DNA of 37,581 nt from Hyphomicrobiales bacterium (GCA_900469965.1 UBZP01000035.1:190-37770), one strand, 5' to 3'. Positions 16,667-25,677 are shown, numbered from the stretch's first letter. Numbers and translations are program-made. The notes: a model not told the origin generated them from the letters alone.

Positions 16667-16719
16667 GGCCGCCTGCCCCGATGTCCGTGCCTCCGGAAGA
16701 GCCGAGGCGGCGACCAGGG

Positions 16720-17202
16720 CTACAGAAACCCGATCCAGCGGCCGGCGACGACGGCGGCGGTCCAGAGGAGGATCGAGGCGGTGGCGCCGAGGCGCAGCGC
16801 GCGGTCGGGCGCGCCGCCTTGCAGGACCGCCTTCCAGCCGTGGCCGACATGCACCGCCGCGACGTTGACGAGCCCGAGCGCGATCAGGCCGAGCTTGGCG
16901 AGGAAGGCGGGGTTGGCCGCGTATTCGAAGGGCCGGACGGTGAACAGGCAGAGGCCGGTGGCGACGGCGGCGGCGAGGCCGATGGCCGCGATCTTCGACA
17001 GATAGGGCGCGACGGCTGCGAGCGGGATCTGCCGGGCCAGCCCGAGAAGCCGCAGATCGAGCGCCAGGATCGCCCCGAACAGCATGCCGATCGACAGGAT
17101 ATGGGCGGCGTTGACGAGGAGATAGAGCGTCGCCGACGCCTTCAGCGCCGAGGCGAGCGCGGAGGTCGCAAGCCAGTCCTGCAGCCAGGCCAGCGCCTGC
17201 AT
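16720..17202 (-). CDS. DUF6644-like integral membrane protein
   Basis: A 160-residue protein with four hydrophobic segments (about 22-48, 61-84, 96-116 and 136-158). Histidines near the helices (NAAHILSIGM at H34, AAVHVGHG at H121 and H124) fit the small membrane proteins now called DUF6644, for which a haem-binding role has been suggested; I cannot confirm it. It begins 9 bp after the stop of the exported DUF6152-like gene, so the two form an operon. The pair is often seen together, in my recollection, hinting at a shared membrane/periplasm function. It is convergent with betA. Confidence 0.75.
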   Translation of the reverse strand: MQALAWLQDWLATSALASALKASATLYLLVNAAHILSIGMLFGAILALDLRLLGLARQIPLAAVAPYLSKIAAIGLAAAVATGLCLFTVRPFEYAANPAFLAKLGLIALGLVNVAAVHVGHGWKAVLQGGAPDRALRLGATASILLWTAAVVAGRWIGFL

Positions 17203-17211
17203 GGGCGCCGC

Positions 17212-17595
17212 CTAGTTGATCTGGATCCGGTCGGGATAGATGTCGAAGACCTTGCCGTTGACGGTGATGCGCACGGCCTTCATCCGCTTCTCGCTCAGGT
17301 CGAGCGAACGGTTGCCGAGGACCACGACCTCGTCGCCCGGCTTGGCGGTGCCCTCGACGAAGCCCGCGCGCTGCGTCTGGCGCGGATTGCCGAGCTCGAT
17401 CTTCCACAGGCCGTCGCTGGCCGTCTCGACCTCGAGCGAGGGATGCGGCGGGGCGATCGTGACGCTGCGGACGATGCCGGTCAGTTCGGTCTGCTTCTCC
17501 TCCGCCCAGGCCCAGCCGTGATGGGCGAGCGCGGCAGTGGCGGCGAAGACAATGGCGGCGGCGCTGGCCGCGAACACTGCGTTCCTGCGGTGCAT
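17212..17595 (-). CDS. DUF6152-like exported protein
   Basis: A 127-residue protein with a signal peptide (residues 1-24, MHRRNAVFAASAAAIVFAAT then ALA) followed by HHGWAWAEE, the histidine-rich mature N-terminus typical of the group. The mature part is a small beta-rich domain (LTGIVRSVTIAPPHPSLEVE ... GDEVVVLGNRS) resembling an OB fold, probably periplasmic. The ATG at 17595 has AAGGAA about 7 nt upstream. It is the first gene of a two-gene unit with the DUF6644-like membrane protein. The true role is unknown; binding of a metal or haem by the HHGW motif is a guess. Confidence 0.78.
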   Translation of the reverse strand: MHRRNAVFAASAAAIVFAATAALAHHGWAWAEEKQTELTGIVRSVTIAPPHPSLEVETASDGLWKIELGNPRQTQRAGFVEGTAKPGDEVVVLGNRSLDLSEKRMKAVRITVNGKVFDIYPDRIQIN

Positions 17596-17719
17596 GACGC
17601 GTTCCTTTCGTTGCGGTGACAGAGACCGTAGGTAGCGTACATCCACCGGAAGGCGAGGCGGATCACCATTGCTTGATCCGGCACGTGATCAGGGGCTGAT
17701 CGGACATCAAAGGCGGCAC

Positions 17720-17751
17720 CCGGCCGGCACGACGCATCGTGCGGCGGCCGG
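17720..17751. other. Long hairpin downstream of cysA
   Basis: CCGGCCG (17720-17726) plus GCACGA (17727-17732) pair with TCGTGC (17737-17742) and CGGCCGG (17745-17751): 13 bp with a 2-nt bulge and a CGCA tetraloop. It lies about 100 bp beyond the cysA stop and upstream of the next leftward gene. No T-tract follows, so it may stabilise the mRNA end. Confidence 0.5.
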
Positions 17752-17853
17752 CGTGCGGTGCAGGCCGGAAAGCCGGAGCCGAGCCGTGCGCCCCTCGCCT
17801 CCTGGCCGCAGGGGCTTGCGGGCTGCCCGGGGACGGGCCGCCCGGAGACGCCG

Positions 17854-18885
17854 TCAGTAGAACAGCTTCCAGCGGGTCGGGCGGAACGACAGGATCGCGC
17901 CGTTCGTGGCGCTCGCCTCCAGCGGCACCTCGATCTCGACGTGACAGGGTTCCGTGGCGGAGCCGAGTTCGACCTCGGCGATGCGGGTGCCGGCGAGCCG
18001 GCGGCTGGCGGTGACAGGCCCGGTCAGGCCCGGCCCCTCCTCGATCAGCGAGACGTCCTGCGGCCGGAAGAACAGGCGCGCCTCGCCGTCGCGCTGGGCG
18101 GTCAGCCCGGTCGGCGCGCCGTGGAAATGCACGACGCCGCCCTCGACCTTGACCGGCAGGTTGGCGCTTTCGCCGATGAAGGAGAAGACGAAGGGCGAAT
18201 TCGGCCGGTCGTAGACGTCGTCGGAGGAGCCCACCTGCTCGATCTTGCCCTGGCTCATGACGACGACGCGGTCGGCGAGCTCCAGCGCTTCCTCCTGGTC
18301 GTGGGTGACGAAGACGGTGGTGTGGCCGGTGCGGTCGTGGAACTCGCGCAGCCAGCGGCGCAGTTCCTTGCGCACCTTGGCGTCGAGTGCGCCGAACGGC
18401 TCGTCGAGCAGGAGCACCTTCGGCTCGATCGCCATGGCGCGGGCGAGCGCCACGCGCTGGCGCTGGCCGCCGGAAAGCTGGCTGGGGAAGCGCTTCTCCA
18501 GGCCGGTGAGCTGGACCATCTCCAGGAGCTCCAGCGCCCGGCGGCGGATCTCGGCCTTGGGCGGGCGCTGCCCCTTGGGGCGGACCTTCAGGCCGAAGGC
18601 GACGTTGTCGAGCACGCTCATGTGCCGGAACAGCGCATAGTGCTGGAAGACGAAGCCGACATTGCGCTCCTGCACCGACCGGTAGGAGGCGTCCTCGTTG
18701 CCGAAGAAGATGCGGCCCTGGGTCGGCTGCTCGAGGCCGGCGATCAGCCGCAGCAGCGTCGTCTTGCCGGAGCCGGAGGGGCCGAGAAGCGCGATCAGCT
18801 CGCCGGATTCGATCTTCAGCGACACATCATGCAGGGCGGGGTAGAGCTCGAATTCCTTGCGGATCTTTTCAACGCGAATTTCCAT
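17854..18885 (-). CDS. cysA: Sulfate/thiosulfate ABC transporter ATPase CysA
   Basis: A 343-residue cytoplasmic ATPase that powers sulfate uptake. Motifs in order: Walker [10 protein letters not shown] (35-43), Q-loop Q81 in FQHYALF, ABC signature LSGGQ (137-141), Walker B VLLLDEP with D161-E162, and the switch H195 in [13 protein letters not shown]-type regulatory domain covers about 235-343, ending [10 protein letters not shown]. The length suits CysA of rhizobia. It is the last gene of the sulfate-binding protein-cysT-cysW-cysA operon, starting 16 bp after cysW. Confidence 0.96.
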   Translation of the reverse strand: MEIRVEKIRKEFELYPALHDVSLKIESGELIALLGPSGSGKTTLLRLIAGLEQPTQGRIFFGNEDASYRSVQERNVGFVFQHYALFRHMSVLDNVAFGLKVRPKGQRPPKAEIRRRALELLEMVQLTGLEKRFPSQLSGGQRQRVALARAMAIEPKVLLLDEPFGALDAKVRKELRRWLREFHDRTGHTTVFVTHDQEEALELADRVVVMSQGKIEQVGSSDDVYDRPNSPFVFSFIGESANLPVKVEGGVVHFHGAPTGLTAQRDGEARLFFRPQDVSLIEEGPGLTGPVTASRRLAGTRIAEVELGSATEPCHVEIEVPLEASATNGAILSFRPTRWKLFY

Positions 18886-18901
18886 GTGCGGTCTGCTCTT
18901 C

Positions 18902-19756
18902 TCAGTGTTTCTGGCCGGCCGACAGCTCGGAACCGTAGCGGGTTTCTAGAATGGTCCGGAGCACGAGCGTCAGCAACGCGAGAAGCGCCAGAAGCGACGC
19001 GACGGCGAAGGCACCGACGACGTTGTAGTCGTTGTAGAGGATTTCGACATGCAGCGGCATCGTGTTGGTGAGGCCGCGGATGTGGCCGGAGACGACCGAG
19101 ACGGCGCCGAACTCGCCCATGGCGCGGGCATTGCAGAGCAGGACGCCATAGAGCAGCGCCCACTTGATGTTCGGCAGCGTGACGTACCAGAAGGCCTGCC
19201 AGCCGTTGGCGCCGAGCGAGATCGCCGCCTCCTCGTCGCCGGTGCCCTGGTCCTGCATCAGCGGGATCAGTTCGCGGGCGACGAAGGGGAAGGTGACGAA
19301 GATCGTCGCCAGCACGATGCCGGGCACGGCGAAAACGATCTGCAGCCCATACGACTTCAGGATCGGCCCCAGCATCGAATTGGCGCCGAACAGGAGCACG
19401 TAGACGAGGCCGGAAATGACCGGCGAGACCGAGAACGGCAGGTCGATCAGCGTGATCAGGAAGGACTTGCCGCGGAAGTCGAACTTGGCGATCGCCCAGG
19501 AGGCGGCCAGGCCGAAGAGGAGGTTGGCGGGCACGGCGATGGCGGCGACCAGAAGCGTCAGCCGGATCGCCGAGACCGCGTCCGGCTCCTGCAGCGCGAG
19601 GAGATATTCCTCGATGCCCTTGCTGAAGGCCTCGGTGAAGACGATCACCAGCGGCGTCAGCACGAAGAGCGCCAGGAAGGCGAGGACGGCGGCGATCAGG
19701 CCGTAGCGGACCGGGGCGCTCTCGCTGATCGGGTTCTTGAAGCGCTCATTGCTCAT
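18902..19756 (-). CDS. cysW: Sulfate ABC transporter permease CysW
   Basis: A 284-residue inner-membrane permease with six helices. The EAA loop that contacts the ATPase reads [27 protein letters not shown] (about 171-197). The N-terminus with [20 protein letters not shown] is characteristic of CysW rather than CysT. Its start codon overlaps the end of cysT by 11 bp, which points to translational coupling and equal amounts of the two permeases. cysA follows after 16 bp. Confidence 0.95.
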   Translation of the reverse strand: MSNERFKNPISESAPVRYGLIAAVLAFLALFVLTPLVIVFTEAFSKGIEEYLLALQEPDAVSAIRLTLLVAAIAVPANLLFGLAASWAIAKFDFRGKSFLITLIDLPFSVSPVISGLVYVLLFGANSMLGPILKSYGLQIVFAVPGIVLATIFVTFPFVARELIPLMQDQGTGDEEAAISLGANGWQAFWYVTLPNIKWALLYGVLLCNARAMGEFGAVSVVSGHIRGLTNTMPLHVEILYNDYNVVGAFAVASLLALLALLTLVLRTILETRYGSELSAGQKH

Positions 19757-20606
19757 AGCCGAACCTCCGCCTGCTCCAGGCCTGGATGAAATTGATGAGG
19801 AACAGCATCAGAAACGAGATGATCAGCATGACGGTGGCGATGGCGGTCGCCGCCCCATAGTCGAACTCCTCGAGCCGGATGACGATCAGCAGCGGGGCGA
19901 TCTCGGAGACGAAGGGGATGTTGCCGGCGATGAAGATGACCGAGCCGTACTCGCCGATGCCGCGGGCGAGCGCCAGTGCAAATCCGGTCAGGATCGCCGG
20001 TGTCAGGCCGGGCAGGATGACGCGGAAGATCGTCTGGAAGCGGCTGGCGCCGAGCGAGGCTGCCGCCTCCTCCACCTCGCGGCTGATCTCCTGCATCACC
20101 GGCTGCACGGTGCGCACGACGAAGGGCAGGCCGATCGCGATCAGGGCGACGATGATGCCGAGCGGCGTATAGGCGACCTTGATGCCGAGCGGGGCGAGCA
20201 GGCTGCCGATCAGCCCTTTCGGGGCGTAGATCGACGTCAGCGCAATGCCGGCGACCGCGGTCGGGATGGCGAAGGGCAGGTCGACGATCGCATCGACGAC
20301 GCGGCGGCCGGGGAAATCGTAGCGCACCAGCACCCAGGCGGTGATGACGCCGAAGAAGACGTTGACGACGGCGGCGATCAGGGCGGTCGAAAACGACACC
20401 TTGAGTGCGGCGAGCGTGCGGGGATCGAGAACGAGCCGGAGGAAGTCCGATCCGCCGAGGGAGGCGGAACGCCAGGCAAGGGCTGCCAGCGGGATGAGGA
20501 TGATGAGCGTCAGGTAGGCCAGTGTAAACCCGAGCGTCAGTCCGAATCCCGGAATGACGCTCGGGTTTTTCCAGTGCCACCGCGCGGCGCTGCGGGCGGA
20601 TGTCAT
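19746..20606 (-). CDS. cysT: Sulfate ABC transporter permease CysT (CysU)
   Basis: A 286-residue inner-membrane permease pairing with CysW to form the sulfate channel. Recognisable blocks are [19 protein letters not shown] at 14-32, conserved in Cys[20 protein letters not shown] at about 129-147, and the EAA loop [23 protein letters not shown] (about 188-210). Six membrane segments are seen. It starts 23 bp after the binding-protein stop. A perfect 14-bp inverted repeat (20526-20568) is embedded in codons about 13-27, so the mRNA folds into a strong hairpin in the first part of the coding sequence. Confidence 0.95.
   Translation of the reverse strand: MTSARSAARWHWKNPSVIPGFGLTLGFTLAYLTLIILIPLAALAWRSASLGGSDFLRLVLDPRTLAALKVSFSTALIAAVVNVFFGVITAWVLVRYDFPGRRVVDAIVDLPFAIPTAVAGIALTSIYAPKGLIGSLLAPLGIKVAYTPLGIIVALIAIGLPFVVRTVQPVMQEISREVEEAAASLGASRFQTIFRVILPGLTPAILTGFALALARGIGEYGSVIFIAGNIPFVSEIAPLLIVIRLEEFDYGAATAIATVMLIISFLMLFLINFIQAWSRRRFGYEQ
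20526..20568. promoter_or_regulatory. Terminator-like hairpin inside the start of cysT
   Basis: AAACCCGAGCGTCA (20526-20539) pairs perfectly with TGACGCTCGGGTTT (20555-20568) across a 15-nt loop. On the plus strand it is followed by TT, giving five T in all, like an intrinsic terminator against antisense transcripts. On the sense (minus) strand the hairpin ends in only three T. It could lower expression of cysT-cysW-cysA relative to the binding protein. Confidence 0.6.
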
Positions 20607-20629
20607 GTGTTCGTCGGTTCCCCTCGGTG

Positions 20630-21649
20630 TCAGTTCCCGGGCTTGTAGACCTGGTCGAAGATGCCGCCGTCACCGAAGAACTCCGGCTGCGCCTTCTTCC
20701 ATCCGCCGAAGTCCTCGATCGTCACCAGTTCCAGCTTCGGGAACTTCTCCAGAAGCTTGGGATCGACGACGGAGGGATCCGACGGGCGATAGAAGTTTCC
20801 GGCCGCGATGTTCTGGCCTTCCTTGCTATAAAGATATTCCAGGTAGGCGTTTGCAAGCTTTTCCGTGCCCTTCGCCTCGGCATTGCCCTTGACCACGGCA
20901 ACCGGCGGCTCGGCATAGACCGAAAGCGAGGGGGCCACGATCTCGAACTGGTCGGGTCCCAGTTCCTCGAGCGCCAGCCAGGCCTCGTTCTCCCAGGAGA
21001 GCAGCACGTCGCCGATGCCGCGCTCGACGAAGGTGGTGGTGGAGCCGCGCGCGCCGGTATCGAGCACAGGCACGTGCTTGAAGAGCGTGGTGATGTATTC
21101 GGTCACCTTGGCCTTGTCGCCGCCGAACTGCTTGTCGGCCCAGGCCCAGGCGGCGAGGAAGTTCCAGCGGGCGCCGCCGGAGGTCTTCGGGTTCGGGGTG
21201 ATGACCTCGACGCCGTCCTTGACCAGGTCGCCCCAGTCCTTGACGCCCTTGGGATTGCCCTTGCGGACCAGGAAGACGATGGTCGACGAATAGGGCGTGG
21301 ACTTGTTCGGCAGCAGGGTGCGCCAGTTCTCCGGAATCTTCTTCGTGTGCTCGGCGATCGCGTCGATGTCGGCCTCGAGCGCCAGCGTGACGACGTCGGC
21401 CTCCAGGCCGTCGATGACGGAGCGGGCCTGCTTGCCCGAACCGCCGTGCGACTGCTGGATCGAGACGTCCTCGCCGGTCTCCGCCTTCCAGTGGGCGGCG
21501 AAGGCGGCATTGTACTGCTTGTACAGTTCACGGGTGGGATCATAGGACACGTTCAGCAGCGTCGTGTCCGCCCAGGCGGTGGCAACACCGCCGACGGCCA
21601 GGCCCAGACCCAGCACGACAGCGCTCAAGCGTTTGGAAATAATAGACAT
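20630..21649 (-). CDS. Periplasmic sulfate-binding protein
   Basis: A 339-residue substrate-binding protein of the Sbp/CysP family. A signal peptide spans residues 1-27 (cleaved after TAWA). The mature protein shows [44 protein letters not shown] and the [16 protein letters not shown] block, which supply the sulfate-binding hydrogen bonds in Salmonella Sbp. It delivers sulfate to the CysT-CysW-CysA transporter. The ATG at 21649 has GGGAG 8 nt upstream. As first gene of the operon it is likely made in excess. A predicted promoter with an inverted repeat over its -10 lies 30-57 bp upstream. Sbp and CysP cannot be told apart securely, so no symbol is given. Confidence 0.94.
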   Translation of the reverse strand: MSIISKRLSAVVLGLGLAVGGVATAWADTTLLNVSYDPTRELYKQYNAAFAAHWKAETGEDVSIQQSHGGSGKQARSVIDGLEADVVTLALEADIDAIAEHTKKIPENWRTLLPNKSTPYSSTIVFLVRKGNPKGVKDWGDLVKDGVEVITPNPKTSGGARWNFLAAWAWADKQFGGDKAKVTEYITTLFKHVPVLDTGARGSTTTFVERGIGDVLLSWENEAWLALEELGPDQFEIVAPSLSVYAEPPVAVVKGNAEAKGTEKLANAYLEYLYSKEGQNIAAGNFYRPSDPSVVDPKLLEKFPKLELVTIEDFGGWKKAQPEFFGDGGIFDQVYKPGN

Positions 21650-21677
21650 TTTCCACTCCCTCTTCGATTAGTAAACA

Positions 21678-21706
21678 AACTCTATTCACTCAGTAGAGTA
21701 TGTCAA
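21678..21706 (-). promoter_or_regulatory. Promoter and operator of the sulfate transport operon
   Basis: Leftward, TTGACA (21706-21701) is a perfect -35 box; TAGAGT (21684-21679) after 16 bp is the best -10. The same -10 is one arm of the inverted repeat ACTCTA-N9-TAGAGT (21679-21699). An operator over the -10 suggests repression when sulfur is plentiful. The regulator is not in the window. Confidence 0.6.
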
Positions 21707-22030
21707 CATTGAAGGCGGACTTTGCAAAAGTGGTTCCCTGCAACGCTCGGAAGGGCAAAACCGTTCCGGCCGCCGGGGGAGAAGGCGACATGCTTCTGCC
21801 GCAAAAGTGCCGTGTGGCGAAACGGGGCCGGCGTCAGGCGAGCCCGCAAAAGGAGCGTTTTCGGCCCCTTCCACAGCTTTGAAGGCACGGCAGCAGGGCC
21901 GCCACAGTAGGGCAAAGGCGGCGATTGCGGAAGCCGGCACGTCGCTGCGGCAAGGACCGCGGCGGCCCGACGGGGAAGCGGGCGCGCGGCCCTGCCATCG
22001 GCGCGCGGCGACGGCAGGGCGGCAGGATTT
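21707..22030. other. Gene-free region between the divergent sulfur operons
   Basis: This stretch carries no convincing ORF; short open frames in it overlap the promoters and lack ribosome sites. It contains a repeated GCAAAA(A/G) word and a GGGGCCG/CGGCCCC pair (21824-21830, 21862-21868) with an inner AAAA...TTTT pairing, so part of it could fold as RNA. The two promoters flank it. Confidence 0.5.
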
Positions 22031-22066
22031 CTGTCATAGACGCGAGATAGAGAGATATTTGCTCTA
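22031..22066 (+). promoter_or_regulatory. Promoter and operator of cysH-cysD-cysN
   Basis: CTGTCA (22031-22036) and GATATT (22054-22059), 17 bp apart, are each 4/6 matches to -35 and -10 boxes. The repeat TAGAG-N9-CTCTA (22048-22066) covers the -10. The half-sites and 9-bp spacing equal those before the sulfate transport operon, but the arms point the opposite way. Transcription from here would leave a leader of about 80 nt. Confidence 0.5.
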
Positions 22067-22151
22067 AGCCGGAACGAATGGAAATCCGTTTTTCTGTCCG
22101 CCTCGTGAGGTGCCTGCGATAATCCGGCCAACTTTGGACAGGGCCCTTCCC

Positions 22152-22901
22152 ATGACTGCAGTGACGGAACACAGCGCCGCCAAGACGCTCAACGAACAAC
22201 TCGCCGAACTCGACCTTCCCGCCCGGCTGGCGCTCGTCGCAAGCCTCGGCGGGCGGACCGTGTTCACCACCAGCCTCGGCATCGAGGACCAGGTGATCAC
22301 TGCCGAGATCGGCCTGAACCGGCTGCCGATCGACGTCGCGACCCTCGAGACCGGCCGTCTCTTCAAGGAGACGTCGGACCTGATCGGCGAGACGGAGGAG
22401 CGCTTCGGCATCGAGATCGTCCGCTACCATCCGCAGAAGGACGACCTGGACGCGTTCATCGCCCAGTACGGGCTGAACGGCTTCTATGAAAGCGTCGAAG
22501 CGCGGCACGCCTGTTGTCGCGCGCGCAAGCTGAAGCCGCTTGCGCGCGCGCTCGAAGGGGCATCCTTCTGGATCACCGGTCTGCGCCGCGGCCAGTCCGG
22601 CAACCGGGCGGAGACGCCCTTTGCCGAGTACGACGCCGAGCGCAACCTGATCAAGGTGAACCCGCTTGCCGACTGGGACATCGACACGATCAAGGCCTAT
22701 GTCGCCGACAACGCCGTGCCGGTGAACCCGCTGCATGCGCGCGGCTACCCGTCGATCGGCTGCGAGCCGTGCACCCGGGCCATCAAGCCGGGCGAGCCCG
22801 AGCGCGCCGGCCGCTGGTGGTGGGAGAACGACGAGAAGCGCGAATGCGGTCTGCACGTTCCCGAAGCCGCCATCCCTTCGCTCAATTCCAGTTCGCTCTA
22901 A
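22152..22901 (+). CDS. cysH: Assimilatory adenylyl-sulfate (APS) reductase CysH
   Basis: A 249-residue cytoplasmic enzyme reducing APS to sulfite. The four cysteines of the [4Fe-4S] cluster are present, C121-C122 (HACCRARK) and C204/C207 (GCEPC), which mark the APS-using bacterial type rather than the cluster-free PAPS reductase of enterics. The catalytic C232 lies in KRECGLH near the C-terminus. [12 protein letters not shown] (39-50) and ETGRLF are substrate-pocket motifs. I chose ATG 22152; a GTG 14 codons upstream is possible but would add no conserved residues. cysD follows after 44 bp. Confidence 0.96.
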   Translation: MTAVTEHSAAKTLNEQLAELDLPARLALVASLGGRTVFTTSLGIEDQVITAEIGLNRLPIDVATLETGRLFKETSDLIGETEERFGIEIVRYHPQKDDLDAFIAQYGLNGFYESVEARHACCRARKLKPLARALEGASFWITGLRRGQSGNRAETPFAEYDAERNLIKVNPLADWDIDTIKAYVADNAVPVNPLHARGYPSIGCEPCTRAIKPGEPERAGRWWWENDEKRECGLHVPEAAIPSLNSSSL

Positions 22902-22945
22902 GGCCCCGACCCACGGCCGAACAGATTTCCGGAGAAAGCCAGAGA

Positions 22946-23899
22946 ATGACCGATATCCGCAACGAGGCGGACGCCAGGGGTGCTGCAGCATCCAAGCCGC
23001 CGCTCGATCCGCATCTGAAGGCGCTCGAAAACGAGGCCATCCATATCTTCCGCGAGGTCGCCGCCGAGTTCGAACGGCCGGTGATGCTCTATTCGATCGG
23101 CAAGGACTCGTCCGTCCTCTTGCATCTCGCCCGCAAGGCCTTCCATCCCGGCCGCGTCCCCTTCCCGCTGCTGCACGTCAACACGGGCTGGAAGTTCGCC
23201 GAGATGATCGCCTTCCGCGACGAGATCGTAAAGCGCTACGACCTCGACCTGATCGAGCACGTCAACCCGCGGGGTGCTGCCGAGAACGTCACGCCGTTCA
23301 CGCACGGCTCGGCCCGCTATACCGACATCATGAAAACCGAAGCGCTGCGCCAGGCGCTCGACGCCGGCAAATATGACGCAGCCTTCGGCGGCGCGCGGCG
23401 CGACGAGGAGGCCTCGCGCGCCAAGGAGCGCATCTATTCGTTCCGCACGCCCGACCACCGCTGGGATCCGCGCAACCAGCGCCCGGAACTCTGGAACATC
23501 TACAACGGCATGATCAACCGCGGCGAGAGCGTGCGCGCCTTCCCGCTGTCGAACTGGACCGAAGTCGACATCTGGCGCTACATCCAGGCCGAGAACATCC
23601 CGATCGTGCCGCTCTACTTCGCCGAGAAGCGCCCCTACGTCGAGCGCGACGGCATGATGATCCTCGCCGAGGACCCGCGGCTGGAGCTTCTGCCCGGCGA
23701 GACGAAGCAGGAAGGCGTCATCCGCTTCCGCACGCTCGGCTGCTTCCCGCTGACGGGCGCCATCCGCTCGACCGCGACGACGCTCGACGACATCATCGCC
23801 GAGCTGGAGACCGCCACCGTCTCCGAACGCCAGGGCCGCGCGATCGACCGCGACCAGTCCGGCTCCATGGAAAAGAAGAAGCGTGAGGGGTATTTCTGA
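22946..23899 (+). CDS. cysD: Sulfate adenylyltransferase subunit 2 CysD
   Basis: A 317-residue PP-loop enzyme that joins ATP and sulfate into APS with the GTPase partner CysN. The PP-loop is [18 protein letters not shown] (from about residue 49), and [29 protein letters not shown] and the C-terminal KREGYF are typical CysD blocks. GGAGAA lies 9 nt before the ATG. cysN begins 1 bp after the cysD stop, so the subunits are coupled in translation. Confidence 0.97.
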   Translation: MTDIRNEADARGAAASKPPLDPHLKALENEAIHIFREVAAEFERPVMLYSIGKDSSVLLHLARKAFHPGRVPFPLLHVNTGWKFAEMIAFRDEIVKRYDLDLIEHVNPRGAAENVTPFTHGSARYTDIMKTEALRQALDAGKYDAAFGGARRDEEASRAKERIYSFRTPDHRWDPRNQRPELWNIYNGMINRGESVRAFPLSNWTEVDIWRYIQAENIPIVPLYFAEKRPYVERDGMMILAEDPRLELLPGETKQEGVIRFRTLGCFPLTGAIRSTATTLDDIIAELETATVSERQGRAIDRDQSGSMEKKKREGYF

Positions 23900-23900
23900 A

Positions 23901-25379
23901 ATGACCGTATCGGCAACTGCAACCGTCGCCGCCTTCCCGGCCGTCGAGACCGAACGCGTCACGCGCGATTCCCGCCCCTTGCGGCTGATCACCTGCGGCA
24001 GCGTGGATGACGGCAAGTCGACGCTGATCGGCCGGCTGCTCTGGGACACCAAGGCCGTCAAGGAAGACCAGGCCGCCACCCTTCAGCGCGATTCGTCCGG
24101 CAAGCAGAACGACCTCGGCCTGCCCGATTTCGCGCTTCTGCTCGACGGCCTGCAGGCCGAGCGCGAGCAGGGCATCACCATCGACGTCGCCTACCGCTAC
24201 TTCTCGACCGACCGGCGCTCGTTCATCGTCGCCGATACGCCCGGCCACGAGCAGTATACCCGCAACATGGCGACGGGTGCGTCGACCGCCGACCTCGCGG
24301 TGCTGCTGGTCGACGCCCGCAGCGGCATTCTCGAACAGACGCGCCGGCATGCGACGATCGCCACCCTCATGGGCATCCGCCAGTTCGTCCTCGCCGTCAA
24401 CAAGATCGACCTGACCGGCTACGACCGCGCCCGCTTCGAGGAGATCAGCCACGAATTCAAGGAACTGGCGCTGTCGCTCGGCGTCAAGCAGATCACCGCG
24501 ATCCCGGTCTCGGCGCTGAAGGGCGAGAACGTCGTCTATGACGGCCGCGCCTCCATGCCCTGGTACGAGGGGCCGACGCTGGTCGAGACGCTGGAGAAGG
24601 CCACTGTCCGCTCCAACCAGACGGTCGGCTTCCGCCTGCCGGTGCAGCGCGTCTCGCGGCCGGGCGAAAGCTTCCGCGGCTATCAGGGCACGGTCGCCGG
24701 CGGCGCGGTGAAGCCCGGCGACAGCGTCGTCGTGCTTCCCTCCGGCATGGTCGCCAACGTCAAGCAGATCGTCACCTTCGACCTCGTGCGCAACGCCGCC
24801 GTCGCCGGCGACGCGATCACGCTGGTGCTCGACCGGCAGGTGGACGTCTCGCGCGGCGACATGATCGTCTCGATCGACAGCCAGCCGATGACCGGCCGCC
24901 GGTTCGACGCCCAGATCGTGGCGCTGCAGCCGGAAGGCATCGTCCCGGGCAAGCGCTACTGGCTGAAGAGCGGCAGCCGCCGCCAGCGCGTCAGCGTCGC
25001 GCCGGCGAGCCAGCTCGACCTGAAGAGCGGCAAGTGGAACGCGGCGGACGCCCTGCCGATGAACGCGATCGGCAAGGTGGCGCTGACCTTCGACGAGCAG
25101 GCGGTCTTCGACACCTACGAGCAGAACCGCACCACCGGCGCCTTCATCCTGATCGACCCGGATACGCACAACACGATTGCGGGCGGGATGATCACCGGCC
25201 GGCATTCCGAACTCGGCGGCATCCACAAGGCCGACGAGCGGGTGATCCTGTCGCTGCCGGCGGACCTCGCCGACAAGCTGATGGCGACCGAGATCTTCGC
25301 CAGCCGCCGCCACGACGCCGAGGTGCGCCACACCAATGCCGGCCGCGCCGCGGAGCTGCTCTCCGGGCTCGACGAGTAG
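23901..25379 (+). CDS. cysN: Sulfate adenylyltransferase subunit 1 CysN (GTPase), no kinase domain
   Basis: A 492-residue EF-Tu-like GTPase that drives APS synthesis by CysD. G-motifs: G1 GSVDDGKS (33-40), G3 DTPGHEQ (112-118), G4 NKID (167-170). The protein ends after the beta-barrel domains; the APS kinase domain fused in NodQ/CysNC proteins of many rhizobia is absent. That is consistent with the neighbouring APS reductase, which needs no PAPS. The start at ATG 23901 gives a variable N-terminal lead before RLITCGSVDDGKS. An intrinsic terminator follows 24 bp after the stop. Confidence 0.96.
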   Translation: MTVSATATVAAFPAVETERVTRDSRPLRLITCGSVDDGKSTLIGRLLWDTKAVKEDQAATLQRDSSGKQNDLGLPDFALLLDGLQAEREQGITIDVAYRYFSTDRRSFIVADTPGHEQYTRNMATGASTADLAVLLVDARSGILEQTRRHATIATLMGIRQFVLAVNKIDLTGYDRARFEEISHEFKELALSLGVKQITAIPVSALKGENVVYDGRASMPWYEGPTLVETLEKATVRSNQTVGFRLPVQRVSRPGESFRGYQGTVAGGAVKPGDSVVVLPSGMVANVKQIVTFDLVRNAAVAGDAITLVLDRQVDVSRGDMIVSIDSQPMTGRRFDAQIVALQPEGIVPGKRYWLKSGSRRQRVSVAPASQLDLKSGKWNAADALPMNAIGKVALTFDEQAVFDTYEQNRTTGAFILIDPDTHNTIAGGMITGRHSELGGIHKADERVILSLPADLADKLMATEIFASRRHDAEVRHTNAGRAAELLSGLDE

Positions 25380-25403
25380 GCGGCACGCATCGAATGGAAA
25401 GAA

Positions 25404-25429
25404 GGGGGCTGCGCAAGCGGCCCCTTTTT
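25404..25429 (+). terminator. Intrinsic terminator of cysH-cysD-cysN
   Basis: GGGGCTGC (25405-25412), loop GCAA, GCGGCCCC (25417-25424), then TTTTT: an 8-bp stem with one G-U pair and a stable GNRA tetraloop 24 bp after the cysN stop. Confidence 0.9.
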
Positions 25430-25476
25430 CGTTTCGGAACAGGCCGCGCGCACCGGCCCCGGTCGCGCAGGCCGCT

Positions 25477-25677
25477 TCAGAAGAAGCTGAAGTCGTCTGC
25501 TGTCAAGGACGTGCGCGGCAGCAGGGTGGCAAACGTCACGGCATCCGCCTCACCGGTGCCGTCGGCGTCGAACATCAGGCGGCCGGTGGCCCGGTGGTAG
25601 ACGATGCGGTCGTCGGCATCGAGGGCTACCCTGCCCTTGACGAAGGCGTCCGGACCAAGCGCGCCGCGGCGGGTCAC
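25477..25677 (-). CDS. Orphan C-terminal tail of an RTX calcium-binding, type I secreted protein
   Basis: A 66-residue ORF that corresponds only to the last part of rhizobial RTX proteins: LDADDRIVYHRATG, LMFDADGTG, VTFATL and the end LTADDFSFF match the usual DADDRIIYD...YDADGTG...FATL...LTAADF tail, which carries the type I secretion signal. No GGxGxDxxx repeat precedes it. The GTG start overlaps the TGA of the upstream SARP gene (GTGA), with AGGA about 5 nt before it, so translational coupling is possible. It may be a degraded remnant of a larger gene or a functional mini-protein. A type I exporter pair lies 3 kb away. Confidence 0.65.
   Translation of the reverse strand: MTRRGALGPDAFVKGRVALDADDRIVYHRATGRLMFDADGTGEADAVTFATLLPRTSLTADDFSFF

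Noticed and set aside
14939-17407. Very long open frame antisense to betA on the minus strand
   Set aside because: It is a shadow of a GC-rich gene with strong codon bias; the translation is rich in Arg, Ala and Asp/His with no domain, while betA matches a known enzyme.
21686-21940. 84-codon minus-strand ORF before the sulfate operon
   Set aside because: It runs through the predicted promoter and operator and has no conserved family or ribosome site.
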